From Pleomorphomonas sp. JP5 (GTDB lineage: Bacteria; Pseudomonadota; Alphaproteobacteria; Rhizobiales; Pleomorphomonadaceae): a stretch of DNA of 64,000 bases. The position numbers and the translations under genes are program-made. Within the stretch, counting starts at the first letter, position 1; each line of letters begins with the position of its first letter. The stretch covers positions 268,773 through 332,772 of the forward strand of contig NZ_JAMDLI010000006.1 in NCBI RefSeq assembly GCF_023721815.1. The letters are read 5' to 3'. The notes below the pieces were generated by a model. The model was given only the letters and a program-made list of their open reading frames with translations. It did no database searches and was not told where the DNA came from. Shown here one piece after another: positions 17,483 through 27,145 of this stretch.

Positions 17483-19162
17483 TCAGGCGGCGCGCAGCGA
17501 CGTCACGAACTGGCGGACCTCTTCCTGCAGGCTGGTCACCTGGGTCGAGAGGTCGTCGGACAGGCGCATCAGGTCCACCGACGAGGCGCCGGTCACCTCG
17601 GCGGCGCCGCTGACGCCCGAGATGTTGGCGGTGACGTCGGTCGTGCCGGCGGCGGCGCGATGGGTGTTCTGGGCGATCTCCGAGGTGGCGACGCCCTGCT
17701 GGTCCACCGCCGAGGCGATGGCCTGCGAGGCTTCCTGGATCTGCACGATGGTCTTGGTGATCTGCGACATCGAACCGACGGTGGTGTCGGTCGCCACCTG
17801 GATTTCGCCGACCTTGCGGCTGATCTCCTCGGTGGCCTTGGCCGTCTGGTCGGCGAGCTGCTTCACCTCGGCGGCCACCACCGCGAAGCCCTTGCCCGCC
17901 TCGCCGGCCCGCGCCGCCTCGATCGTCGCGTTGAGCGCGAGAAGGTTGGTCTGGGCGGCGATGTTGGAGATCAGGTCCACCACCTCGCCGATCTGGTTGG
18001 CGGCGGTGGCAAGGCTCTGGATGTTGTGGGCGCTCTGGTCGGCCGCCTGGGCGGCTTCCTGGGCGATGCGGTTGGAGTTGCCGACCTGCCCGGAGATCTC
18101 CCGGATCGAGGCCGACAGCTCCTCGGTGCCGGCCGCCACCGTCTGCACGTTGGAGGCGGCTTCCTCGGCGGCGCCGGCCACGGCCTGCGCCTGGCGCGAG
18201 GTTTCCTCGGCGGTGGCCGACAGGTTGCGCGCCGCGTCGGCGATGGTGTTCGACGAACGGCCGAAGGTGTCGGCGAGCGCTTCCATGCGGCCGACGAACC
18301 GCTCGGCGAGGCTGGCCCTGGCGCGGGTCGAGGCCTCGGCCGTTTCCCGCTCGGCCTCCTGCTCGCGGCGCATCCGGGCGGCGCGGGCGAGTTCGTCGCG
18401 GAAGGCGGAGAGCGCCGCGCTCATGGCGCCGATTTCATCGGTGCGCTCGGCGTGACCAATCTTCACATCGTAGTTGCCCGCCTGCATGTCGGCCATGACG
18501 CCGATGCTGTCGCGGATCGGCGCGGCGACCCGGCGGTTGATCAGGAAGGCCGACCCGAGGCCGATCAGGATGCTGAGGGCGATCGAGGTGAAGGTGGCGA
18601 AGGTGATGGTGCTCTGCGCGGCCTCCATGGCCGCGGCGCGCGAGGACAGCAGCGAGGCTTCGGTGTCCTTGAACGCGGCGAGGATGTCGCGCAGCTTGCC
18701 GAAATACGCCTTGCCGACGCCCTGGCGCTCGATGTCGCGCGCCGCCTCCTGCGTCTCCGGCTTGGCCATCAGGTCGATGGCCTTGTGCGACACGTTGTCC
18801 TGCCACGCCTGAACCTCTTTCGCGAGATCGGCGAGACGCGCCTGCTGGGTCGGGTTGTCGCTGGTCAGGCTCCGCGCCTTGTCGAACGCCGCCTTGAAAT
18901 CGGCCTCGCCGGCCTTCAGCGGCTCGAGGTTGGCCGTGTTGCCCGTCACCAGGTAGCCGCGCAGGCCGGTCTCCTGGTTGACCATGGCGGCCAGCGTCTG
19001 GTCGGCCGCCTGAAGAACCTCGTAGGTGTGGATCGTCCAGCCGACGTTCTGCGCGACCGACTGGTTGGCCATCTGCACGAACAGGCCGCTGCCCAGACCA
19101 CCGGCGATGACGACGCCGAAGGCGAGCAGCAACTGGCCACGAAGCTGAAGCCGAAATGCCAT
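17483..19162 (-). CDS. Methyl-accepting chemotaxis protein with CHASE3 sensor
   Basis: A 559-residue chemoreceptor. A first membrane helix (about 8-30) is followed by a periplasmic CHASE3 domain (about 40-185, with [14 protein letters not shown]), a second helix (about 190-210), HAMP (about 212-260) and a cytoplasmic coil with the signalling hairpin ([20 protein letters not shown]). The ATG at 19162 has GGAGGG upstream. It is divergent from the next receptor gene across a 415-base AT-rich region. CHASE3 ligands are not known. Confidence 0.95.
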   Translation of the reverse strand: MAFRLQLRGQLLLAFGVVIAGGLGSGLFVQMANQSVAQNVGWTIHTYEVLQAADQTLAAMVNQETGLRGYLVTGNTANLEPLKAGEADFKAAFDKARSLTSDNPTQQARLADLAKEVQAWQDNVSHKAIDLMAKPETQEAARDIERQGVGKAYFGKLRDILAAFKDTEASLLSSRAAAMEAAQSTITFATFTSIALSILIGLGSAFLINRRVAAPIRDSIGVMADMQAGNYDVKIGHAERTDEIGAMSAALSAFRDELARAARMRREQEAERETAEASTRARASLAERFVGRMEALADTFGRSSNTIADAARNLSATAEETSRQAQAVAGAAEEAASNVQTVAAGTEELSASIREISGQVGNSNRIAQEAAQAADQSAHNIQSLATAANQIGEVVDLISNIAAQTNLLALNATIEAARAGEAGKGFAVVAAEVKQLADQTAKATEEISRKVGEIQVATDTTVGSMSQITKTIVQIQEASQAIASAVDQQGVATSEIAQNTHRAAAGTTDVTANISGVSGAAEVTGASSVDLMRLSDDLSTQVTSLQEEVRQFVTSLRAA

Positions 19163-19577
19163 GAAAATCCCTCCGTGACCTGCGCGACGCAGGCCCGTTG
19201 TTGCATTGCGTTTCCAAAGTTGGAGACGAAGCCCCGCCGCCAGAGCGATTTGTCACCCCTGGTGGACAATTCGCGCCCACTCGCTTCTGCCGACGCCTTA
19301 TGGTTAACAGACAATAATTTATGACACATTAACGATAGTTATTTCTGCCATTGGGTGTTCTTGGTAGTACTAATAACCAGACTGCAACTTTTTCGACATG
19401 CGGCCAGCAGGACAGCGCAGCGCCAAAAGGCCAGAACCGCCCGGTATTGCGATCGGACATGCCCCGCTTCAGCCGGACGTAACAGAAAATTATCCGTAGC
19501 TCGGCGACAGTATGCACGGAAGAACCGCCTCGTGGCGGAGCGACGAAGAGCGTCTAGGGCGATTGCGGGAGTGGAAC
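19163..19577. promoter_or_regulatory. AT-rich intergenic region between divergent chemoreceptors
   Basis: No gene is seen in this stretch. The part around 19295-19380 is strongly AT-rich (GGTTAACAGACAATAATTTA, ATTAACGATAGTTATTTC) and is the likely site of both divergent promoters. No clear palindromic operator was recognised. Confidence 0.45.
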
Positions 19578-21242
19578 ATGCTGTCGATCAGGTTTCAGCT
19601 GAGGTCGTTGCTCGTGGTCTTCACGGCGCTCCTCGTCTTTCTCTCGCTTGGCACCTGGTACGGCCTCAACTGGATCCGCGTGACGCAGGACGACGGCGCC
19701 ACCATTGCCGCCGAGGCCAACGACGCCGCCAACGCCAGCGCGCTAGGCGCCCGCCTCTACCGCATCATCGCCGACACGGAGATCAACCGCGACCTCGACG
19801 CCAGCCGGCGCGACTGGGCGGCGGCCCTCGCCGACGAGCGCCGCGCCATCGACGGCCTGAGAACCTGGATCGTCGAACCCGATCAGGCGGCGGCCCTCAA
19901 GGCCGGCGAGGAGGCGCTCGACCGCCTCGTCGCGCTCTACGAAACCGACATGGTGCCGAGGCTTGAGAAGTCCTCGGAGATGACGCAGGACATCCGCGAC
20001 CTCGACGGCAAGATCGACGAAGTCGTCACCGAGATCGCCGACAACTTCGGCGCCCTGCGCGGGTTGGCCGAAGCGCAGGCCCATGCCGTGGACGCCACCT
20101 TCGATCGGCTCGTCGCCAGCTTCCAGACCACGGCGATCGCCATCCTGCTGGTGGCGCTGATCGCCATCGCCGCCCTCAGCCTGAAGATCGACCGCGGCGT
20201 GTCCACCGGTGTGGTCGGTATTTCCCGCTCGCTCCAGGCCATAGCACGCGGCGAGCTTGCCGCCTCCACCGCCACCGCCCGGCGCGACGAGTTCGGCCAC
20301 ATGGCCGAGGAACTCGACCAGGTGCGGCGCAACCTCCTGGAAGCCGAGGCCATGCGCAACGACATGTCCAGCCGGCAGACGGTGGAACGCGAACGCCTGG
20401 AACGGACCGCCGCGCTGACCCGCGACTTCGCCGAACGCATGCAGGCGCTGTCGCAGGATTTCGCCAAGTCGTCGGGCGATGTGGCCGACAGCGCGCGCAA
20501 CCTCTCCGCCACGGCCGAGGAGACGGCGCTGCAGGCCCAGCAGGTGGCCGGCGCCGCCGAGGAAGCCTCGACCAACGTGCAGACAGTGGCGGCCGGCGCC
20601 GAGGAGCTCTCCGCCTCCATCGACGAAATCTCCCAGCAGGTCTCCCATTCGTCCGAGATCGCCCGCGCCGCCGCCGAAGAGGCGCAGGCCTCGGCGAGGA
20701 ACGTCGAGGTGCTCTCCGTCTCGGCCCAGGAGATCGGCGAGGTGGTGACGCTGATCAACACCATCGCCGCCCAGACCAACCTCCTGGCGCTCAACGCCAC
20801 CATCGAGGCGGCGCGGGCCGGCGACGCCGGCAAGGGCTTCGCGGTGGTCGCCTCCGAGGTGAAGCTGCTCGCCGAGCAGACCGCCAAGGCCACCGACGAG
20901 ATCGGCCGCAAGATCGCCGAGGTGCAGTCGGCCACCACGCTGGCCGTGGAATCCATCTCGCACATCGTCGAGACCATCGACCGCATCCAGCGCACCTCCG
21001 AGGCGATCGCCGGCGCCGTCGAGGAACAGGGCGCGGCCACCGGCGAGATCGCCCAGAACACCCAGCGCGCCGCCGCCGGCACCGCCGACGTGACGCAGAC
21101 CATCACCGGCGTCGGCGCGGCGGCCGAGATGACGGGCACCGCCGCCACCCAGCTGATGACCCTCTCCAGTCACCTCGACACCCAGTCGCGCGACCTCGGC
21201 AACCAGGTCCAGGCCTTCGTCAGGGAACTCGGGGCGGCGTGA
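19578..21242 (+). CDS. Methyl-accepting chemotaxis protein
   Basis: A 554-residue chemoreceptor. Membrane helix 1 is at about 12-33 ([19 protein letters not shown]), a four-helix-bundle-like periplasmic domain follows at about 34-195, helix 2 at about 197-217, then HAMP and the signalling coil ([20 protein letters not shown]). The ATG at 19578 has GGGAGTGGAAC upstream; the frame is open a further 22 codons with no hydrophobic character. The C-terminal half is very close to the receptor at 3-1388 at base level too, for example around 20765-20830 versus 905-970, so gene conversion or recent duplication is plausible. Confidence 0.95.
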   Translation: MLSIRFQLRSLLVVFTALLVFLSLGTWYGLNWIRVTQDDGATIAAEANDAANASALGARLYRIIADTEINRDLDASRRDWAAALADERRAIDGLRTWIVEPDQAAALKAGEEALDRLVALYETDMVPRLEKSSEMTQDIRDLDGKIDEVVTEIADNFGALRGLAEAQAHAVDATFDRLVASFQTTAIAILLVALIAIAALSLKIDRGVSTGVVGISRSLQAIARGELAASTATARRDEFGHMAEELDQVRRNLLEAEAMRNDMSSRQTVERERLERTAALTRDFAERMQALSQDFAKSSGDVADSARNLSATAEETALQAQQVAGAAEEASTNVQTVAAGAEELSASIDEISQQVSHSSEIARAAAEEAQASARNVEVLSVSAQEIGEVVTLINTIAAQTNLLALNATIEAARAGDAGKGFAVVASEVKLLAEQTAKATDEIGRKIAEVQSATTLAVESISHIVETIDRIQRTSEAIAGAVEEQGAATGEIAQNTQRAAAGTADVTQTITGVGAAAEMTGTAATQLMTLSSHLDTQSRDLGNQVQAFVRELGAA

Positions 21243-21445
21243 GCCCCCCGAGGCGCACCTTCGCCATCAGGGCGAGCATTTTGGATATTGGATCAATCTT
21301 TGGTTAGCGTTTGACGCCTACCCTGTCGGGACGAGTGTGAGGCAACCACCCCGGCCGATCCGCCTCCGCGGCGCCGCCGGGGCACGCGGAAGACAGGGAG
21401 AGAGGGCTCCGGCAGGCCCGCCTTCACCGGACCCTCTGAGGCGGC

Positions 21446-21640
21446 ATGAGCAAGCTCCTTCAGTTTCGCCGGCTCAAGCACGGCGACCCCGAAAAGTTCA
21501 GCGTTCTGGCGGAGGACATCCGGCGCGACCGCCGGACCGGCATAAGCTGGCCCGCCTTCGCCATCCTCGCAACCGTCGCCGCGATCCTGATTTTCGTCGC
21601 CATCGTCATGGCCGGCGAGTATCCGTTTGGCGGGATCTAG
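21446..21640 (+). CDS. Small single-pass membrane protein
   Basis: A 64-residue protein with a basic N-terminal half (FRRLKHGDPEKF, DIRRDRR) and one membrane helix (about 35-57, FAILATVAAILIFVAIVMAG). GAGGCGGC precedes the ATG. The stop codon TAG abuts the palindrome at 21640. No family was recognised. Confidence 0.6.
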   Translation: MSKLLQFRRLKHGDPEKFSVLAEDIRRDRRTGISWPAFAILATVAAILIFVAIVMAGEYPFGGI

Positions 21641-21682
21641 CATCCGCCCGAAAAGTTGCAGACTTTTCGGATAAGCGGATGC
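21640..21682. repeat. Palindromic repeat, copy E (free-standing inner module)
   Basis: Outer arms GCATCCGC/GCGGATGC enclose CCGAAAAGTTGCAGACTTTTCGG. It is the module found inside the larger repeats at 37619, 53556 and 60626, here alone. A half copy (CATCCGCCCGAAAA) follows at about 21694-21707. It begins at the stop codon of the small membrane protein gene. Confidence 0.85.
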
Positions 21683-21722
21683 GCAAGGCAAACCATCCGC
21701 CCGAAAAAGGCGAGGCTTGCGA

Positions 21723-22151
21723 TCAGCCGGCCGCCGCATCCCTCGGCGCCTTGCAATACCAGACGATCAACGCGATCACCCCGATCGGGAACAGGAACGA
21801 CAAGAGCTGGAACCAGCCATTGCGATTGATGTCGTGCAGCCGCCGCGCCGCCAGCGAGATCGACGGAAAGAAGGTGCCGAGCGACCACGCCAGATTGAGA
21901 ACCGGAATGAACGAGGCGATGGTGCCGCAAATGAAAACGAACAGGATCGCCCACCAGAACTCCGACCGGCTGGCGCGCCCGGAGAAGTTGAAATAGTTGG
22001 AGAAAAAGGCGGTGACCGCCTGCCTGAAGTCCATCGGTCGGCCAACCTCGCCAAACCTGTTGGCCCCGGCGGGCGCGCGCATAAGGATGAACGGAATGGG
22101 CAGGACAACCCAGATCAGGATCAGCAGCAGCGTCGCGGTTCCAGACTCCAT
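21723..22151 (-). CDS. DUF805 membrane protein
   Basis: A 142-residue inner-membrane protein of the DUF805 family. One N-terminal helix precedes the family core (FNFSGRASRSEFWWAILFVF and SLAARRLHDINRNGWF), and three further helices follow. The family is widespread and its role is unknown. The region between it and the tRNA (22152-22336) shows no gene. Confidence 0.88.
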   Translation of the reverse strand: MESGTATLLLILIWVVLPIPFILMRAPAGANRFGEVGRPMDFRQAVTAFFSNYFNFSGRASRSEFWWAILFVFICGTIASFIPVLNLAWSLGTFFPSISLAARRLHDINRNGWFQLLSFLFPIGVIALIVWYCKAPRDAAAG

Positions 22152-22336
22152 CCTCGTCCCCCCTCGTCCCCGGCCAAGTCACCCCATGGTCCTGCCGCGC
22201 CCCTCCCGGGAATCACGCGACAACCAAGACTAGCCGCACTCAACGCACCGCTGCAATCGAGGACGGCAACACCTCCACTGAAGCCCTGAGACGACCACAG
22301 GCGGACGCCGACCTCCGGCGATGAAGGGGAAAAAGG

Positions 22337-22412
22337 TGGTGGGCCCGGCAGGACTCGAACCTGCAACCAGACCGTTATGAGCGGCCGGCTCTAACCATTG
22401 AGCTACAGGCCC
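22337..22412 (-). tRNA. tRNA with anticodon CAT (probably tRNA-Ile2, lysidine type; possibly elongator Met)
   Basis: A 76-base tRNA folds with acceptor GGGCCTG/CGGGCCC, D stem GCTC/GAGC, anticodon stem GGCCG/CGGTC with loop CTCATAA, T stem GCAGG/CCTGC and encoded CCA. The anticodon CAT is at 22377-22379. The body resembles proteobacterial tRNA-Ile2, whose C34 is changed to lysidine, more than elongator tRNA-Met, but the two are hard to separate by eye. It is not an initiator, because position 1 pairs and the anticodon stem lacks three G:C pairs next to the loop. It borders the phage-derived block. Confidence 0.95.
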
Positions 22413-22501
22413 ATCAGGAACCGGGCGCGGCGGCGCATGCCACACGCGCCCGTTCCAGGGCGCCTGTTTCTGCCATCCCCCATGGCAGGAATCAAGGCGC
22501 T

Positions 22502-22864
22502 TCATCGGCTTGACGTTGTCGAAGACGACGGCGTGGAAAAGCCGATCCTCACATCGTCGTAGAAGGCAGCGCAATCGGCGGTGCGGCGGTCGACGCCATC
22601 GGCGACGATCTGCCAGCGCCCCTGCACGGCGCGCCACTTCTCGCCCACCCTGGGCACAACGCGCGGCATATCCTCGCGGCAGCGGGCCGGCAGCGCCGGC
22701 AGGCTAACCCCGGCACTCTGCCGGCCGATCTCACTTGATGCCGCCGTGAGGCGCTGGTCGAGCGTTCCGCAGCCAGCCAAGATCATCGTCAGTGACGCGG
22801 CAGCCATCATCGCCGCCATCGGCGGCAACCGCCGCCTCGTACCGCTTCCACGCATCGTCCGCAT
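22502..22864 (-). CDS. Rz1-like outer-membrane spanin lipoprotein
   Basis: A roughly 120-residue lipoprotein, with signal peptide and lipobox ILAGC (Cys about 32), followed by a mature part rich in Ala, Arg and Pro. Its first half lies inside the 3' end of the i-spanin gene in another frame, as in classical nested Rz/Rz1 pairs. Outer-membrane spanins bind the inner-membrane spanin to fuse the two membranes at the last step of lysis. The start is uncertain (22864, 22855 or 22819). The mature part is longer than in lambda Rz1. Confidence 0.7.
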   Translation of the reverse strand: MRTMRGSGTRRRLPPMAAMMAAASLTMILAGCGTLDQRLTAASSEIGRQSAGVSLPALPARCREDMPRVVPRVGEKWRAVQGRWQIVADGVDRRTADCAAFYDDVRIGFSTPSSSTTSSR

Positions 22865-23129
22865 CCCTGCTTGCCGCCTCGGCCCGCGCCCGATCGCCGG
22901 CCGCCGCCGTTTCCGCCAGCTTGAACTGGCGCCGCATTTCCTGGATCTGGCCTTCGAGCGCCAGTTTCTCCGACGCCGCCACGAAGCCCTCGCGCGCCGC
23001 CCGGGCGACGGCCGGGTCGTCGACCCACGTGTCATAGAGGCTGAGAACGGCGAAGGTGATGGCCGCGCCGACGACGAGGCCGGCGAAGGCAGCGACCGTG
23101 GCCCCGAGCTTGTCGAGAAGGCCGAACAT
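22731..23129 (-). CDS. Rz-like inner-membrane spanin
   Basis: A 132-residue protein with an N-terminal membrane helix (about 8-30, LGATVAAFAGLVVGAAITFAV) and a charged periplasmic coiled coil (about 38-100), the layout of phage i-spanins. Its start overlaps the endolysin stop (TGATG), and the Rz1-like gene overlaps its 3' part. Assignment rests on layout and position rather than a strong motif. Confidence 0.75.
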   Translation of the reverse strand: MFGLLDKLGATVAAFAGLVVGAAITFAVLSLYDTWVDDPAVARAAREGFVAASEKLALEGQIQEMRRQFKLAETAAAGDRARAEAASRDADDAWKRYEAAVAADGGDDGCRVTDDDLGWLRNARPAPHGGIK

Positions 23130-23719
23130 CACAGCGCCCCCGAGACGCAGAGCTCGCCTTCGCCGACGCGCGAGGCGTCGCCCATGCCGCGCCGGTTGGC
23201 AAGGCCCACCACCATGCGCCCACCGGCCCGGTTGAAGGCCGTGGCGGCGGTGCAGCTCTCCAGCCAACGGCCGGCCCGCCCGAGCCGCGCCGCCGTAGAC
23301 CGGCACGCCGCGCCGGCCCCGATGTTCCAGGCGAGCGAGTTCATCATCGCCCGCCATGACAGCGGGGCGCTCGACCAGTTGGGAACGCAGGCGACGAGCC
23401 TTGAGCGGTAGTCGCGCACCAGCTTGATCGACAACCGCCTGTCACAGCCGGCCGGCGTTTCGACCATGCCGCGTTTCACGTCGGTCGTATCGCCATCGCA
23501 GATGGTCCAAACAGGCGGCTTGGCGATGGTGTCGAGGTAGGCGGTGAGCGAGCGTCCCTCCCACGGTTTGACGAGCACGGTGACCGCCAACGCCACGTCG
23601 TCCGGCACCGGCACGGCGCCCGGCATCAGCGCCAGTGTACCGCCAGCCCCGGCCGACAGAAGCACGGCGGCGATGGCCGCGCGGGCACGCCTGGTCGGCG
23701 CGAGCTTAATCGTCGGCAT
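23129..23719 (-). CDS. Phage endolysin, GH24 lysozyme with N-terminal membrane or signal segment
   Basis: A 196-residue muramidase. A hydrophobic, Ala/Gly-rich segment (about 12-36) suggests a SAR or signal-arrest domain. The GH24 catalytic signature is present: E54 in KPWEGRSLTAYLD, D63, and T72 in VWTICDGDT, with the spacing expected from phage lysozymes. It lies between the holin and the spanins, and overlaps the holin gene by 14 bases. All catalytic positions look intact. Confidence 0.9.
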   Translation of the reverse strand: MPTIKLAPTRRARAAIAAVLLSAGAGGTLALMPGAVPVPDDVALAVTVLVKPWEGRSLTAYLDTIAKPPVWTICDGDTTDVKRGMVETPAGCDRRLSIKLVRDYRSRLVACVPNWSSAPLSWRAMMNSLAWNIGAGAACRSTAARLGRAGRWLESCTAATAFNRAGGRMVVGLANRRGMGDASRVGEGELCVSGAL

Positions 23720-23939
23720 CGTGCAAGGCCTCCTGAAGGACGTGGCGGGCGACGAAGGCGGCAAACACCACGCCGAAGGCCACGAAGGGAAAGACGGCCG
23801 GCGGAATCAGCTCGCCTCCGGACAGATAGGGCAGCACAGCTTCGGCGGCAGTGAGAAGGCCGCCGGCGATCAGAATGCGGGAAGTCCAGGATCGCCGGAA
23901 CACCTTCCCGGCATTGGGCACGAGCCTCGGTCGCTTCAT
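23706..23939 (-). CDS. Holin-like small membrane protein
   Basis: A 77-residue protein with two membrane helices (about 20-40 and 46-66), a basic N-terminus and an acidic C-terminus (HDADD). This is a class II holin layout. It directly precedes and overlaps the endolysin gene. The assignment is by topology and context. Confidence 0.75.
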   Translation of the reverse strand: MKRPRLVPNAGKVFRRSWTSRILIAGGLLTAAEAVLPYLSGGELIPPAVFPFVAFGVVFAAFVARHVLQEALHDADD

Positions 23940-23998
23940 GGCGCAAACTCCAGCGAGAATGGCCAGAGATTAGGCGACAAGGGTTTGCGGGCTGGCGC

Positions 23999-24397
23999 TC
24001 AGCCGATCCTGAGCCAGTGGCGCAAGAGCGACACGGCCTGATCGGAGAACCAGGCCAGCGTAGCGCCGACACTGACGCCACCGATGGCCAGTACGCCGAC
24101 AATGCGCAGGCCGGTGGTCTTCATGTCGCGCCATTCGCCGACGGCCGGCAGCACGGTGTCGCTTTGCGTCCGCGCCATGTCCTCGACCGCCCGCCGGCTC
24201 AGCGTCAGTTCGGCCTTCAGCTCCGACAGCTCGCGCGCCTGTTCGTCGAGACGGCGATGCATGGCGGCGCGATTGTCGCGAGCGGCGATCTTCTCGTCAC
24301 CGAAGTCGCGCAACAGATGCTGGACGCTGGCGCTGACCTCGCCCAGGCGAACCAGCACCTCGTTGGCGGGATCGGCCTCGGAAAAGAGCGGCTTCAC
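23999..24397 (-). CDS. Phage protein with coiled coil and C-terminal membrane helix (DUF1515-like)
   Basis: A 132-residue protein. The N-terminal part (LVRLGEVSASVQHLLRDFGD) resembles DUF1515 proteins of rhizobial prophages; a coiled coil follows at about 38-80 and one membrane helix at about 97-115. It lies between the fibre accessory genes and the lysis cassette. The role is unknown; a lysis-accessory function is possible. Confidence 0.6.
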   Translation of the reverse strand: MKPLFSEADPANEVLVRLGEVSASVQHLLRDFGDEKIAARDNRAAMHRRLDEQARELSELKAELTLSRRAVEDMARTQSDTVLPAVGEWRDMKTTGLRIVGVLAIGGVSVGATLAWFSDQAVSLLRHWLRIG

Positions 24398-24409
24398 CCT
24401 GCCCCCCGC

Positions 24410-24943
24410 CTATGCCGCCGGCCAACCGGACGAAGGATCGATGGCATCGAGCGCGGCGGCATCCACGGCCGCCAGCGCCGCATCCTTCAGGTCGCGCCTG
24501 TGCTGGACGACGGCCGCATAGTATTCACCGACCGACGCGGCAAGCGTCAACCCGGCGGCCGGCGTGGCGAGCGGGATGCGGATGTTCTCGATGGTGATCC
24601 AGCCGCGTGAGTAGCTGTCCGGCCAGGAGACAGCGCCGGCCGAGGCGGCCGTCGCAGTCGCAGCCATGGCGGTAAGGTCGGACCGGCTCCCGTCGTCAAG
24701 GGCGATGTGCAGGCCGCCGGAGACTGGTGCGCCGGACGCGAGCAGAGCGTCAGCCGCCGAGGAGATCGCGGCGAGCTTGACGGCGCGAAGGTCTTCAAGG
24801 GACGCCGGCCGGTCGGTCCATGCAGTCCCGTCCCAAATCTTGTCGGCGCGCTCGGGCGGGATGGGGACCGCCGTGCAGCCACCGGGGGCGACATCATGTT
24901 GCCCGGCGTAAACTCCATCAGCGGTGGCGTAGAACTCCATCAT
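24410..24943 (-). CDS. Phage fibre-associated protein (DUF4376-like)
   Basis: A 177-residue protein. A short N-terminal beta segment (EFYATADGVYAGQ, then KIWDGTAWTDRP) leads into an Ala-rich helical half of the DUF4376 type, found next to tail fibres. The ATG pair at 24943 is preceded by GAGGGC, and the first ATG overlaps the stop of the upstream gene (ATGA). It may be a fibre chaperone or tip. Confidence 0.65.
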   Translation of the reverse strand: MMEFYATADGVYAGQHDVAPGGCTAVPIPPERADKIWDGTAWTDRPASLEDLRAVKLAAISSAADALLASGAPVSGGLHIALDDGSRSDLTAMAATATAASAGAVSWPDSYSRGWITIENIRIPLATPAAGLTLAASVGEYYAAVVQHRRDLKDAALAAVDAAALDAIDPSSGWPAA

Positions 24944-25398
24944 GCGAAAGCCCTCAGAACGATACGCCAACTTGCAGGAGTTATTGACGACTTGGAGCCA
25001 CCCGCCAGATTGAGCAGCGGAATAGAGGCCCCAATTACGCCAACGATAGTCGACGATCTCGCTGCAAGACCAAGGCCTTGATAACTTCCGTCGTAGAAGT
25101 ATGACGGGTTGTACTGAACCATGTCGCCGACAGCGTAATTGAGCTCCGCTGTCTTGCAGCGCAGCCAGACCTGCACGAGCTTGGGGGCTACCCCCAACCC
25201 GTGCGCGACTGAAAATGCGCCTGCCGCGACAATGGAAATCTCCGGAAGCCAACCACTGTCCTTGGTAAACACTAGCCCGGTCAACTGATCACCCGGCACA
25301 GCAGGGAGCTTGCCTGCCTCATCGAGCGCAACAAGGTTGTCAGCGGAGAGCCCGACGACACGGCGGGCGAGCGCGGCGAGGTTGGCAGGGAGTGTCAT
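24940..25398 (-). CDS. Phage fibre tip-like protein
   Basis: A 152-residue protein with a short N-terminal helix (NLAALARRVVGLSADNLVALD) that resembles the fibre stalk and a beta-rich remainder (VAHGLGVAPKLVQVWLRC). It overlaps both neighbours by ATGA. Probably a separately encoded receptor-binding tip; no family was firmly recognised. Confidence 0.6.
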   Translation of the reverse strand: MTLPANLAALARRVVGLSADNLVALDEAGKLPAVPGDQLTGLVFTKDSGWLPEISIVAAGAFSVAHGLGVAPKLVQVWLRCKTAELNYAVGDMVQYNPSYFYDGSYQGLGLAARSSTIVGVIGASIPLLNLAGGSKSSITPASWRIVLRAFA

Positions 25399-26903
25399 TG
25401 CGCGATCTCCTCGGCGACTATCGTGCTACGAAATGGTCCGCCGGCCGATGTAGTACCAGCCGCATTGGCAAATCCTCCGGTCGCTTGCATCCCAGCTCGT
25501 ACGATAAGTGTCTGTGCGCTTACTGACCCAGCAGGGAACTCGTATTCTCCAACGAGCATGCCGCCGAAGTTGCCGTCGATATAGATCGACGTCGCTACCA
25601 CTGCGGATGCTGCACCATTGAGAAAGAGGGCGGCGCAATGGGCACTGGTTGAGGTATGGTTTGTTGGCACCGCGTATCTGACGCGGATATTGCTGGTAGC
25701 TCTCTTTGGTGTGATAGAGAGAGCTAGGATCTGCGTGCCCTCGTTAATTTGAGGCATCGATGCATCCGCAGGAATGACCGCCAAGGCTATTTTTTGAGTC
25801 GTGTTTACTGCCGACAGCGACTGGAGGATCGGCGTCACCAAAGCCACATCCGACGGCGTCATAAACGTAGTATCATCAATCCCTGCCACGGCTTGAGCTA
25901 CAGTCGCTTTCGCCGCTGTAGCGCCTGCCGCAAGTCCTAGATTCGCCCGCGCAACAGCCTTGTCCCCTAGGTCGGCGAGGTTGGCGGCTGGAAGCATTGC
26001 GCTCGCCACCTCAAACGAGGAAATCGCCACGCCCGAGATGCGGTCGCCGGCTTCCGCCGCCGTCGCCAGCATCAGCGTCTCCCCGGCGATGACGTAGTCG
26101 ACGCCGCCTGTCAGCCAGGCGCCGTTCTGCGACACGATGCAGGCGTTGGGCGTCGGCGACATGCCGAGGTCGAACGCGCTCTGTCCCTCGGCCGCCGTGA
26201 AGCCGAAGGGCGTCATTGCCTTGTCGAGCCCCAGGTTCTCCAGCGCCCGCGCCTTCTCGCCGTCGGTCAACTGCTGCTCGACGGCGTAGGACACGACGCC
26301 GTCCACCGAGGCAGCCGCCGTCTCCGCCCGGTTTGCCGCAGCCACCGCGGCTTCGGCCTTCTCGCCGGCCGTCGCGGCGGCCCGCACTGCTGTGCCCTCG
26401 GAGGCGACCGCCACATCCCGGGCGGCCTCTATGTCGGCGGCCGACGGCCCGCCGGTGGCGCCGCCGACACCGTCGGAGACAAACACCGCCCCGGCCGCCA
26501 CCAGATCGGCGGAAGCGCGCAGTTTGAAGGCGCGCGCCACCTCCTCTGCCAGTTGCAGGTCGCGCTGTACGCCCTCGTCCAGCGCCCGCTCGATGGTCTC
26601 GGCGAAATAGGCGCCCTGGTTTTCGAGGTCGGTGCCTTGGGTGAACGGCACGTTGAGCACCAGCGTCACCTGGCGGCCGGCGGGATGGGCGAGCGCCGTT
26701 TCCACCGCCCCGCCGCCATCGTCGCCGACACCGGACACGACATAGTCGGTGCCAAGCGCCAGCGTGGCGTCCGCGCCGGTCTCGTCGGTCAGGATGACGC
26801 GGATATGCGCCTCGTCATAGATCTTGAAGGCATAGGGAAAGCGGGTGGTTGCGCCGTTGCAGGCATAGGGGCCCGAGCGGTTGGCTTCGCTCGCAATGGT
26901 CAT
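25395..26903 (-). CDS. Tail fibre protein with T7 gp17-type N-terminus
   Basis: A 502-residue fibre. The N-terminal 150 residues (GPYACNGATTRFPYAFKIYD, a TDYVVSG turn, then an E-rich helix FAETIERALDEGVQRDLQLAEE) match the virion-anchoring domain of T7-like tail fibres. An Ala-rich helical stalk and a beta-structured C-terminal part follow. The ATG at 26903 starts this domain, with AGAAGG upstream. The 3' third (about 25400-25950) has a lower GC content than the 5' part, as is usual for swapped receptor-binding ends. Confidence 0.85.
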   Translation of the reverse strand: MTIASEANRSGPYACNGATTRFPYAFKIYDEAHIRVILTDETGADATLALGTDYVVSGVGDDGGGAVETALAHPAGRQVTLVLNVPFTQGTDLENQGAYFAETIERALDEGVQRDLQLAEEVARAFKLRASADLVAAGAVFVSDGVGGATGGPSAADIEAARDVAVASEGTAVRAAATAGEKAEAAVAAANRAETAAASVDGVVSYAVEQQLTDGEKARALENLGLDKAMTPFGFTAAEGQSAFDLGMSPTPNACIVSQNGAWLTGGVDYVIAGETLMLATAAEAGDRISGVAISSFEVASAMLPAANLADLGDKAVARANLGLAAGATAAKATVAQAVAGIDDTTFMTPSDVALVTPILQSLSAVNTTQKIALAVIPADASMPQINEGTQILALSITPKRATSNIRVRYAVPTNHTSTSAHCAALFLNGAASAVVATSIYIDGNFGGMLVGEYEFPAGSVSAQTLIVRAGMQATGGFANAAGTTSAGGPFRSTIVAEEIAQ

Positions 26904-27145
26904 GGGCGAACCTTCTGAGGAGCACCGACACGGCAACGGCTTGCGCCTTCGTCCGTGACGGTGCGACACGGGGAATCGACGTGTGAGACCCTAGAGCCGC
27001 CGGGTTTGTTTCATCGCGCGTTGGTTTGCCAACCAGCCGACATCCGTTCAATTCCTCTTGGATTGCCACCTCAGGCAGCACAAACTGCCGGCCACGACTC
27101 GCCAACCCACCGAAAGACGCGACAACGCCTCGGGAGCTTCAGAAG

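Noticed and set aside
22337..22412. tRNA as the prophage attachment site.
   Set aside because: The phage genes lie on the 5' side of the tRNA, no integrase is visible, and no second copy of the tRNA 3' end was found in the window. Adjacency alone is not enough.
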